64,000 nt of DNA from Candidatus Hermodarchaeota archaeon (GTDB lineage: Archaea; Asgardarchaeota; Hermodarchaeia; Hermodarchaeales; Hermodarchaeaceae). Where the stretch lies: the NCBI GenBank assembly GCA_016839805.1, contig JAEOTO010000032.1:114232-178231 (forward strand). The letters are read 5' to 3'. Both the position numbers and the translations under genes were made by a program. The notes under the pieces are model-generated. The model was given only the letters and a program-made list of their open reading frames with translations. It searched no databases and was not told the DNA's origin. Below, piece by piece: positions 34,005 through 41,032 of this stretch (positions within the stretch are counted from its first letter, which is position 1; each line of letters opens with the position of its first letter).

Positions 34005-35735
34005 GTGTCTGTGAAAACTAGAGTCTTACTCTTACTCATTCTTGTATGCTTACCTATGGCATTCGCAATCATACCACCTACGAAAGCAGATTCCCCCCAA
34101 CTAATAATCACTGATATTCAACGAACCGCCTGGATCCAGGAATATGGAATGCTGTTGATAACAGATAACATCACGGTTTTCAACCCTAGTCCTGAACCGG
34201 CATTCTATGTTTACACTGCATATCCACTGGCTGAAATTTCTAAGGTGATGACTTTTCGTTCACGAACTGTAAATGGGACTGACCTGTTTTCACAAAGAAT
34301 ACCATCAATTGGACCAAACTGCACAGGATGGAAGGTCTTTCTGCCTGAACCAATAATGGCAGAGAAGTCTGTTACTTTCACGGCACAAATGTCACTTGAA
34401 GGAGCAATTCGACAGGATAACATTAACCCGACTGTGAATTTTTCGTCAGTTCCGACTAGTCCTTATTTTATCCAGAGCTATACTACCCAGTTGACCTACG
34501 ATGAAGATTTACTAACATTGCCATCACAGACCACATGGACGGGAATTGACGTCCATCCATACTCCTTTTCTGAAATTTCCGCTAATCTTGAATACGTAGC
34601 CAATACGTTTCGACCCATAATTACGTATCTAGAACTTAGACGAGTGTTGTACATTGATGAATGGGGCTATTTGTTTGCCCACGAAGAACACACATTCAGA
34701 CTTGATAGTCCAAACCCAAGATTTACTGAAAACCTTGCTCAAAATTGGAATTCAATCACATTGACACTGCCCAGAGGAAGTGAATTTATTCGCGCCTTTG
34801 AAGGTGTTGCAAATCTATCAAGCCAAATAGTTGTTCCCCCCACTATTACGGATTCTGGATTAATTAATGTCGGATTCCAGTATCGTATTAAAGAAGGAGA
34901 TGTTTACCAATTCTTCCTTCAATACCGGATGCCCCTTGATAATTACCAACAAATTTTACAAACGGGCCAGTTCCTTGTCTTTAATCCCTATTATGAAGAG
35001 CCCTTCCTCATTCGTTCGCAAATCACTGAGTTCCTTTTACCAATAGGAACGTGGTTACAAGGAATTCCGGTTGGAGCTGAAACAACAATTACTCCTACTG
35101 GACAGTATTTAGTTAGATTCCTAGACGCTAATGTAACTTCATTAAGTCAAGGAGAAATTAGTCTTTACTACGTCTATTCCATTCAACCTGCGCTTGTTCG
35201 CCCTATGCTATTATTCATTATCTTTAGCGCCATCTGTCTGGCTTATGTTGCCGCTCGTCGTATACCCTTCTTCCGCGAAGAGGAGGAAATCATTGCTCCC
35301 GTGCCCGAGGTAGATCCAGCGATTCTTAGTGAATTTTGTGCCTTATATGGCGAAAAAATCGCATTATTATTGCAAACAGAACGGCTTGAACAATCCATGC
35401 TTCAGGGTAAAATTTCAAAGCCTAGATATCGTAAAGAAAAGAAAAACTTTGAACGGAAATCCCGTGCTCTTGAGCGGGATTTAGAAAACCGAACCCAACC
35501 GCTAATTGAGGCAGGAGGAAAATACGAGTCTAGCTGTCGTCAACTCGAAATCTTAGAAGCCGAAAGGGTCAGCGCGATCGAAGCTTTACATGCTCTTGAA
35601 CAACGCTATCGACAGAAACGGATAACCGCCTCAGTATACCAGAAATTACGAAAGGATATCCAAAAACGACGGGATAAAGCTGTCTCACGAATGGATCGCA
35701 TCCTTCTTACTTTACGCGAAGAACTCATTGAGTAG
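34005..35735 (+). CDS. Ribophorin I (OST1)-like secreted membrane protein
   Basis: 576 residues. N-terminal signal peptide (VLLLLILVCLPMAFA), a beta-rich extracellular region to about residue 400 with NxS/T sequons (for example NIT, NGT, NCT, NFS), one TM segment (PMLLFIIFSAICLAYVA, about 403-420), and a cytoplasmic helical tail of about 150 residues (LEQSMLQGKISKPRYRKEKK, AIEALHALEQRYRQKR, SVYQKLRKDIQKRRDKA, MDRILLTL). Ribophorin I of the eukaryotic oligosaccharyltransferase has the same order, a similar length and a helical tail ending in a KIDHILDAL-like motif. Asgard archaea are known to encode such homologues. Starts GTG 34005 or 34011. Homology is inferred from architecture and tail resemblance. 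Confidence 0.65.
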   Translation: MSVKTRVLLLLILVCLPMAFAIIPPTKADSPQLIITDIQRTAWIQEYGMLLITDNITVFNPSPEPAFYVYTAYPLAEISKVMTFRSRTVNGTDLFSQRIPSIGPNCTGWKVFLPEPIMAEKSVTFTAQMSLEGAIRQDNINPTVNFSSVPTSPYFIQSYTTQLTYDEDLLTLPSQTTWTGIDVHPYSFSEISANLEYVANTFRPIITYLELRRVLYIDEWGYLFAHEEHTFRLDSPNPRFTENLAQNWNSITLTLPRGSEFIRAFEGVANLSSQIVVPPTITDSGLINVGFQYRIKEGDVYQFFLQYRMPLDNYQQILQTGQFLVFNPYYEEPFLIRSQITEFLLPIGTWLQGIPVGAETTITPTGQYLVRFLDANVTSLSQGEISLYYVYSIQPALVRPMLLFIIFSAICLAYVAARRIPFFREEEEIIAPVPEVDPAILSEFCALYGEKIALLLQTERLEQSMLQGKISKPRYRKEKKNFERKSRALERDLENRTQPLIEAGGKYESSCRQLEILEAERVSAIEALHALEQRYRQKRITASVYQKLRKDIQKRRDKAVSRMDRILLTLREELIE

Positions 35736-35802
35736 CTAGTTTCCTCCACTGCCGAAACAATGAAAAACCCCAAACGAAAAGGATTCGATTTAGAGCTAGT
35801 CT

Positions 35803-35939
35803 AGCCCGGTAGTGTAGAACCCTTAAAGATTAGAACCTTTGAGGTGCACTATGGTCAATCATCCGGGGCTTTGGAACTGTGAATTCAATGGCAGTGAAGT
35901 TACCCCGGGACCGCGGTTCGAATCCGCGCCGGGCTACCA
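35803..35939 (+). tRNA. tRNA-Gln(TTG) with two introns (D-loop 15/16 and 37/38)
   Basis: Acceptor AGCCCGG/CCGGGCT (A1-U72 is usual for archaeal tRNA-Gln), discriminator A, encoded CCA, T-arm CGCGG-TTCGAAT-CCGCG, anticodon stem CGGGG/CCCCG, loop CT-TTG-G. D-loop intron: 34 nt (35818-35851) with helix GTGT/GCAC, bulges AG^A and TA^T, and an internal ACC/GGT plus TTAAAG/CTTTGA hairpin. Anticodon intron: 27 nt (35875-35901) with helix CTTT/GAAG, bulges GG^A and TT^A, and an ACTG/CAGT stem. Removing both restores GTGTAG-TGGTCAATCAT and a 73-nt tRNA plus CCA. Confidence 0.92.
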
Positions 35940-35945
35940 CTCTTA

Positions 35946-36779
35946 TTATTTTGTATTTAGACGGGGATGCCAATGGGATGCCTTGACTTTGTGGGTTTGA
36001 GAATCCCATTCCGTGAGTATGTTCACAGCTTCACAGGCTGTTTGACTAGCTTCTTTTTCACCGTGCGTAGCGAATTCCTCAGTTTCACGATTTGCAAACA
36101 CAGCACAGACAGCGCCACTCCGTAATCCAAAGAGATTTGATAACGTAAAAATTGTTGAACATTCCATCTCAAAGTTGAGAACGCCAGCGGCTTTTAGATC
36201 TGGTATGATGTCTTGCATATAGGACTGCCAATAACCACCGAACCCAGGACGGCCCTGTCCGGTAAAAAAGCTATCTGTACTACACGTGATACCCACATGA
36301 TAACGATATCCGAAACTTTCTGCGGCTTCGATTAGTGCTAAGACTACTTGGTGGTGTGCAAAAGCTGGAAACCGTGGAGTGATATACTGTGTACTGGTTC
36401 CCTCGTTGCGAATGGCACCGGTTGTGATTACCAAATCACCAACACTAATGTCTTTACGGATTGCTCCGGAACTACCTACTCGGATAAGCGTTTTGGCACC
36501 AATCGTTGCCAGTTCTTCAATGGCAATTGCCGTTGCAGGACAACCAATTCCTGTTGATGTGGTGGATATGGGAACAGTCTTGTATTTACCAGTATAGGTT
36601 ACATAGCTTCGTTTACTCGCTATTTTCCTAGCTGAATCCCATAGTCCAGATATTAGTTTAGCACGATCCGGATCACCTGGCAAAAGCACGAAAGAGGCGA
36701 TATCACCTAGTTTTAGTCCAACATGATATTGTATTTTTTCCGAGTTTTGGGGTCGACTTGCGGATTCCCATTTTTTCAT
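35946..36779 (-). CDS. udp: Uridine phosphorylase / nucleoside phosphorylase family
   Basis: Reversible phosphorolysis of uridine (or related nucleosides). The 277 residues carry VLLPGDPDRAKLI, STGIGCPATAIAIEELATIGAKTLIRVGSSGAI, GDLVITTGAIRNEGTS and NFEMECSTIFTLSNLFGLRSGAVCAVFANR, matching uridine phosphorylases. Substrate range is inferred. Strong GGAGGTGG-like ribosome-binding sequence precedes the start. It lies downstream of the membrane winged-helix gene on the same strand. Confidence 0.9.
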   Translation of the reverse strand: MKKWESASRPQNSEKIQYHVGLKLGDIASFVLLPGDPDRAKLISGLWDSARKIASKRSYVTYTGKYKTVPISTTSTGIGCPATAIAIEELATIGAKTLIRVGSSGAIRKDISVGDLVITTGAIRNEGTSTQYITPRFPAFAHHQVVLALIEAAESFGYRYHVGITCSTDSFFTGQGRPGFGGYWQSYMQDIIPDLKAAGVLNFEMECSTIFTLSNLFGLRSGAVCAVFANRETEEFATHGEKEASQTACEAVNILTEWDSQTHKVKASHWHPRLNTK

Positions 36780-36806
36780 CCCTCCACCTCCTTGGAGGGT
36801 TTTATT

Positions 36807-37412
36807 CTAACGTGTTCCTCGTCTATAACTGGGGCGTACTTTTCGCGTGGTTTTTTCTTCGCGTTCTTCAATCACACCTTTCTCGGTTAGATAGTCAATT
36901 GCTTTATCTACTTCATCACGGCTGATTTGAAGTGAATTTGCGATTTCTCCACGGGATTGCTCCTGGTTATATGACTCAGTAATTTCATTTAGTAGTTTCT
37001 TACCGATGTATACATGTTTGCCCTGCGAGACGATTAGCAACCCCTGAAATCGCGATACTTTTGAAGAGGTCATTCGATTAAGTTCGAGTTCGATTTTGGT
37101 AGGAGTTTCATCTAATTTTTGGGCTAAATCAATTAGAGTAATTCTCTCCGCTTCTTCTAATTCCTGTTTTAGATTCTGGACAAAGGTCCTTCGACGATAG
37201 AATAATGCAAATCCGATAATTGATATAAGTGATATTAGAAGTATGACTATTCCCCAACTCATGATAGGATTGAACAAAAATATATTCGATATCGCAGTGA
37301 ACAATGCAGTGATATTCTGTGATTGAAAAAGTAGGACATCGATCACAATTAGGACAATAGCTATCCCGAAAAGAGTGAGAAGTATTTTCGAAAGTGCTGA
37401 CTTAAGTGGCAT
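36807..37412 (-). CDS. Membrane-anchored tandem winged-helix-like protein
   Basis: 201 residues: two TM segments (about 8-28 and 50-70), a basic stretch YRRR, then two winged-helix-like repeats (ERITLIDLAQKLDETPTKIELELNRM and SRGEIANSLQISRDEVDKAIDYLTEKGVIEE) and a basic tail. The repeat spacing recalls the WH repeats of eukaryotic UFL1/DDRGK1, which are also membrane-linked, but this is a weak visual resemblance. It lies 31 bp downstream of the PAC2 gene and 27 bp upstream of udp, so the three are probably one operon. Confidence 0.6.
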   Translation of the reverse strand: MPLKSALSKILLTLFGIAIVLIVIDVLLFQSQNITALFTAISNIFLFNPIMSWGIVILLISLISIIGFALFYRRRTFVQNLKQELEEAERITLIDLAQKLDETPTKIELELNRMTSSKVSRFQGLLIVSQGKHVYIGKKLLNEITESYNQEQSRGEIANSLQISRDEVDKAIDYLTEKGVIEEREEKTTRKVRPSYRRGTR

Positions 37413-37443
37413 ATTCGTACCTCAAATCAAGAAACTGATTGGG

Positions 37444-38217
37444 CTACCCAATGTAACTGGCGCTTTCCGTTTCGTCTCTTGGTTCTTGTCGTTCGCGTTG
37501 TTGAAGTAAGTGATACTTCACTTGTGCGAAGATTCCTTTCATTTCCTCAATTTTTTGTTCGAGTTCAGAAACATCAGCATTGATATTGAATCGGTTATTT
37601 AAGACTTCAATGATTAATTTTGATGCGCGTGGATCTAAGCGGAGTAATGGTACTGTTTCTGCTAGAAGGCAAACACCTTCTATGCCATATTTGAGTTTGG
37701 CCCATGCGGGGATGACGCCATTTGCACCATTGATAACGCCATCAGACATTGGTACAACATAATCTAGTTTTGTGAAGAATTCTTGGAATTCAGAACTTGT
37801 GGAAGAGACGAATACCTTGGGAGATTCGGGATATTCACCGGGAACATAAGCACCGGTTGCGGCAACCCTAGTTACGTTTAATTTCTTGAAAGTCTCTGCA
37901 ATACGATCTGAGAATTCATAAATTCCCTGTGAAGTTGAAGGTTGGAAGTCACCTGAAACTAAGAGAATATCTTGTTTTAAACTTGGATTTCGATGGAGAT
38001 AGATTTGACATTCAGGAATTTTCATCATGCCTTCTTCATCGATCATAACATGTGGTGGAAAATCATCTGAAAGCACTTGAACTATGGGTTCAGCGTCTAG
38101 ACTTCGAATAAGGACTTCAATGGCGAGTTTCCCTACACTGGCAATTCCAGGCATTCCAACTAGAGCAATTGGATCTCGAATTCCAGTGACCTTTTTGAGC
38201 CAAATAATCTCAATCAT
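37444..38217 (-). CDS. PAC2 family protein (proteasome assembly chaperone 2-like)
   Basis: 257 residues with family landmarks ALVGMPGIASVGKLAIEVLIRSL, ILLVSGDFQPSTSQGIYEFSDRI, AATGAYVPGE, GVINGANGVIPAWAKLKYGIEGVCLLAETV and a C-terminal helical region. Archaeal PAC2/PbaB-like proteins assist 20S assembly or act as ATP-independent chaperones. A proteasome beta gene without Thr1 is 13 kb upstream. Likely the first gene of an operon with the membrane winged-helix gene. Confidence 0.87.
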   Translation of the reverse strand: MIEIIWLKKVTGIRDPIALVGMPGIASVGKLAIEVLIRSLDAEPIVQVLSDDFPPHVMIDEEGMMKIPECQIYLHRNPSLKQDILLVSGDFQPSTSQGIYEFSDRIAETFKKLNVTRVAATGAYVPGEYPESPKVFVSSTSSEFQEFFTKLDYVVPMSDGVINGANGVIPAWAKLKYGIEGVCLLAETVPLLRLDPRASKLIIEVLNNRFNINADVSELEQKIEEMKGIFAQVKYHLLQQRERQEPRDETESASYIG

Positions 38218-38306
38218 AGCAAGCCCCTGCAGGACGATATGGCTTCATGAAGATTGGATTTAAACTTTATGTACCAGGTGTTCCGTTGAACATGAAAACC
38301 AATTTT

Positions 38307-39314
38307 TCATTGATTGGTGATTCCGGAGGAGTATGCGGGAATTAAATCTATACGTTGACGGATTACCTTCACCAAGGTGGTTTTGATTTTTTCTTGGTTC
38401 AAAGGTAGCACTTCGAAAAAGTCATCCTGGATACGTCCGATGTTTTTTCGCAGTGTTTCAGGTACTACCATGATTAAATCGTGATTATTTGCATATTCTC
38501 CTGCGAGTATTTTCAATTGCTCCTTTTCGCCATCGAAGAAATGTAACCCGAGACGGAGGTCAGGAATATAGAATACATGTCTTGATGTTTCTTGGAATTG
38601 GAGATTTAATTCCTTCAGAATACCCTTTATTATATGATCAAAATATGTGCCCAAGGCTTTTGATCTATCGAAGAAATAGAGAATTTCGTGACCACAAACT
38701 TCTCGTTGAACACCGATTCTTTTAGCGACTTCCTTGACGTTTTCTAAGGGACTGTTTAGGTATCTTGAGAAATAACGTTCAGTCCAATATGTTTTGATTG
38801 CATTTCGCAAGTGTACGTAGAGATCTTTTTGTTTTTTACTGAAATGTTCATCCGTGGTATTTCTAGTGGGGATAGATGATTTTAAGGCCTTGAGAAATGG
38901 TAGAGGACGCCCGTTCGTTTTAATTTGGAACCAGTTTTCCAGTGAGTCTATAAAACGATGGAGATTTGCAGTGGTTAATTCCTGTACAGAGATTGCATAT
39001 TCGATATTCGGAATTTCTAGAACATTCTGTTTAAGTTCGGAGACAGCCCGCATTAGTTGTAGTTTAAATTTCGTTGGTCCAGGAACGAAAAATGTTAATC
39101 GAACTTTGAGCGGCGTTCTTATTTGGAGAACCCAACGAATTGTAGATACGTCCAATTGTTTTGTGGAAAACAGGATTAATTCTTTGGCTTCAGTAATGAA
39201 TATTTCAGTAATTTGACATCCAAGTGCATCTTGTGAAATTACAAAATCAATTCCACGTTTTTTTAAACCCTTTATGAAGACTGAGGTATAATCCTGGAGT
39301 GACGAATACGTCAT
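38307..39314 (-). CDS. Hypothetical protein, 335 aa
   Basis: I do not recognise it. The N-terminal 110 residues alternate beta strands and helices (VRLTFFVPGPTKFKLQLMRAVSEL), then a basic helical region with SKKQKDLYVHLRNAIKTYW and AKRIGVQREVCGHEILYFF. No TM segment or catalytic motif stands out. Its promoter region (39307-39409) holds four to five spaced copies of a GTCAT-centred motif, one of which covers the start codon, suggesting autoregulation or another sequence-specific DNA element. Neighbour: the ParB/SerK-like gene on the same strand. Confidence 0.6.
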   Translation of the reverse strand: MTYSSLQDYTSVFIKGLKKRGIDFVISQDALGCQITEIFITEAKELILFSTKQLDVSTIRWVLQIRTPLKVRLTFFVPGPTKFKLQLMRAVSELKQNVLEIPNIEYAISVQELTTANLHRFIDSLENWFQIKTNGRPLPFLKALKSSIPTRNTTDEHFSKKQKDLYVHLRNAIKTYWTERYFSRYLNSPLENVKEVAKRIGVQREVCGHEILYFFDRSKALGTYFDHIIKGILKELNLQFQETSRHVFYIPDLRLGLHFFDGEKEQLKILAGEYANNHDLIMVVPETLRKNIGRIQDDFFEVLPLNQEKIKTTLVKVIRQRIDLIPAYSSGITNQ

Positions 39315-39409
39315 TGATGATCAAAAGTAAGGTCATGAAATAGTACATAAGGTCATGAATTTTTCAAAGAGAAACGTAATGTCATTGAATACTATCATAA
39401 TGTCTGTAA
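39307..39409. repeat. Array of GTCAT-centred repeats upstream of the 335-aa gene
   Basis: TAAGGTCATGAA occurs twice (39328-39339 and 39348-39359); variants are TACGTCATTGAT near 39308 over the ATG, TAATGTCATTGAA at 39378 and TAATGTCTGTAA at 39398. Spacings between GTCAT cores are 22, 20, 29 and about 21 bp, close to whole helical turns except for the third, so a protein could bind along one face. Confidence 0.5.
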
Positions 39410-39447
39410 CACAACTTGAAATTTCAATGAATTAAGAGCTATGATTA

Positions 39448-40308
39448 TTACGGATCAATAAACAGGTAGGCGCTTTCCTCATAACGTCGCCCGTTTATTA
39501 TCGTACCAGGATCTTTCTTGATAATCTGCTTCCTTTCCAGATATTCCTTCAGTTTTTGGTTGGCTTTACTGAGGTTTACCTGGTTTAACCATGATAAAGG
39601 AATATTCACAAATAATGGCCGCGCGGGGACAACATGACGAGTGGTTTTCTGCGCAAAAATCTCTTTCTTTAAAGCTCCTTCAAGTACTTCTTTTTTTGTT
39701 AGTGAAGGAACAATTAGTACTAGCCGGCTTCCGGATCGAATACTTTCATTAGCATCGGATTCTGTACTATAGAGCAGATGATAACCAATTTGTTCAGCGA
39801 GGAATTCAATTTTTGCAATCTCGTCATAAATTTCCTTTATTGATAAAGACTTAGACGAGGTAAGTAGATAGGATTTTTTGCCTTTAGCTAAGGCTGCATG
39901 TACTTCTCGGTTTTTAACGAGTTCAAAGGCTGTTTCAGATGGTGAAGAGCGAATAGTAAAAGGGGTCTCTGTGGTAATTTTATCTGTAAATTCGATAGAT
40001 GAGATTCCATTATCGAATTCTCTGTACCAAGCAAAAAGCTCGATCGCGGGATTATGATAGTCAACAAGACATACAGGTGCCAACTTGAAATTGAGATTTT
40101 TTAGAGCAGCAACGCGGTGCATACCATCTAATACAACTAAAGTATCTGAATCTACGATTATTGGATGCTTGAGTAATTGTTCAGCTACTAGTTGTTCACT
40201 TAATTCCTTGAGTGCTGTAGGTATTGTTTCTTCATGAACAAATAGAGATTCGATTGAGACGAGTGTAATTTCCATAAACAGTTGTGGAGTTTCAATAATT
40301 ACACCCAT
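39448..40308 (-). CDS. ParB/Srx-like domain protein, SerK/SbnI-related
   Basis: 286 residues. The N-terminal part (about 15-110) has HEETIPTALKELSEQLVAEQLLKHPIIVD-type spacing and VVLDGMHRVAALKNLNFKLAPVCLVDY, the ParB-fold signature (G-x-H-R). In archaea this arrangement with an early Glu and GMHR occurs in free-serine kinase SerK/SbnI proteins as well as DNA-binding ParB. The C-terminal region (about 130-286) contains a second alpha/beta unit. Serine kinase or a DNA-partition-like role are both possible; the serine kinase reading is favoured by length. Confidence 0.65.
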   Translation of the reverse strand: MGVIIETPQLFMEITLVSIESLFVHEETIPTALKELSEQLVAEQLLKHPIIVDSDTLVVLDGMHRVAALKNLNFKLAPVCLVDYHNPAIELFAWYREFDNGISSIEFTDKITTETPFTIRSSPSETAFELVKNREVHAALAKGKKSYLLTSSKSLSIKEIYDEIAKIEFLAEQIGYHLLYSTESDANESIRSGSRLVLIVPSLTKKEVLEGALKKEIFAQKTTRHVVPARPLFVNIPLSWLNQVNLSKANQKLKEYLERKQIIKKDPGTIINGRRYEESAYLFIDP

Positions 40309-40380
40309 CTAAACATACTCCAAATAGTACGTTTTGATTTCACGGTTTATTATGTCTTTAAGTTCTAGTCTTGAACCTGA

Positions 40381-40590
40381 CTAAGCTATAATCACGTCTT
40401 CTTCTTGTCGTAGAACCATTAGACGCGTTACATATCCTGCTATCCGATTTCGTAGACGTTTTGTCGTATTAGTTAAGAGTTCATCGACCACTGCTTTGTT
40501 TTGATTAAAGTCAGTCGTAAAACTATCTGAATACCTCTCGACAAGCTCTCTTGAAAGGCGTTTGACTAGGACTGTTCTAACTTTACCCAC
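40381..40590 (-). CDS. rps17e: 30S ribosomal protein eS17
   Basis: 69 residues, the archaeal length. Recognised by GKVRTVLVKRLSRELVERY, FTTDFNQNKAVVDEL and KRLRNRIAGYVTRL. Structural protein of the small subunit shared with eukaryotes. A GGAGGAAAAG ribosome-binding site precedes the ATG on the minus strand. Confidence 0.93.
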   Translation of the reverse strand: MGKVRTVLVKRLSRELVERYSDSFTTDFNQNKAVVDELLTNTTKRLRNRIAGYVTRLMVLRQEEDVIIA

Positions 40591-40891
40591 AGTCTTTTCC
40601 TCCTGCTAGTGATTTTGATGTATCGCGATATAATTTGTAAGCTATTAGGGTTTTGAACGACTAAGGTTTTTTTCATACAAGTACACGAATCAATACCGAT
40701 GTGTAGTAAATGCGAGAGATAGTAGGTCCCTTGGGACTAAGGCTCACCTGTGGTGTTAAACTGAAAACCTACTAGGTATTTGGGAGTTCTGAAAAATCAA
40801 ACAATAATTTCTTGGTTTAGAATTAACTGATTCTGTTTTTAAGTAAAAGTAGAAAATTTTAATAGACTGCTATAAAGACAAGGTCCAGGCT
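40591..40891. other. 301-bp intergenic region between eS17 and tRNA-Glu
   Basis: No protein gene. It contains the eS17 5' region, a T7 run at 40665-40671, and the candidate structured RNA at 40720-40774. The remainder up to the tRNA is A/T rich without an obvious pattern. Confidence 0.5.
40720..40774 (+). ncRNA. Candidate three-way-junction RNA
   Basis: TAGTAGGT (40720-40727) pairs perfectly with ACCTACTA (40767-40774). Inside lie two further hairpins, GTCC-CTTG-GGAC and CACC-TGT-GGTG, giving a compact three-way junction with an AAACTGAAA single-stranded stretch. The strand is arbitrary from pairing alone. I cannot match it to RNase P, SRP or a known riboswitch; it could be a sRNA or the 5' leader of eS17. 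Confidence 0.35.
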
Positions 40892-40998
40892 GCCGCGTTA
40901 GTGTAGCCAGGTCAATCATCTGAGGCTCTCGACCTTAGGACCGGGGTTCGAATCCTTCTAGGTTATTCTAGTTGGAGACACTCCCCGACGCGGCACCA
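40892..40998 (+). tRNA. tRNA-Glu(CTC) with a 29-nt T-loop insertion
   Basis: Acceptor GCCGCGT/ACGCGGC, discriminator A, encoded CCA, D-arm GTGTAG...CAATCAT, anticodon stem TGAGG/CCTTA and loop CT-CTC-GA. T-stem CGGGG/CCCCG is interrupted after TTCGAA by 29 extra nt (about 40951-40979), placing the insertion at 59/60 as in tRNA-Lys. The insert folds by TCC/GGA and CTAG/CTAG, but the expected CGAA partner for TTCG is missing; only a weak GTT/GAC helix with enlarged bulges can form. It is probably an intron with a relaxed splice motif; exact borders are uncertain. Confidence 0.85.
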
Positions 40999-41032
40999 TT
41001 CTCCTTCTAGGTCTTGTCGTTTGTTTGGTAAC

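Noticed and set aside
39307..39409. Mobile element terminal repeats
   Set aside because: Copies are direct, closely spaced and all on one side of a gene; no transposase is nearby.
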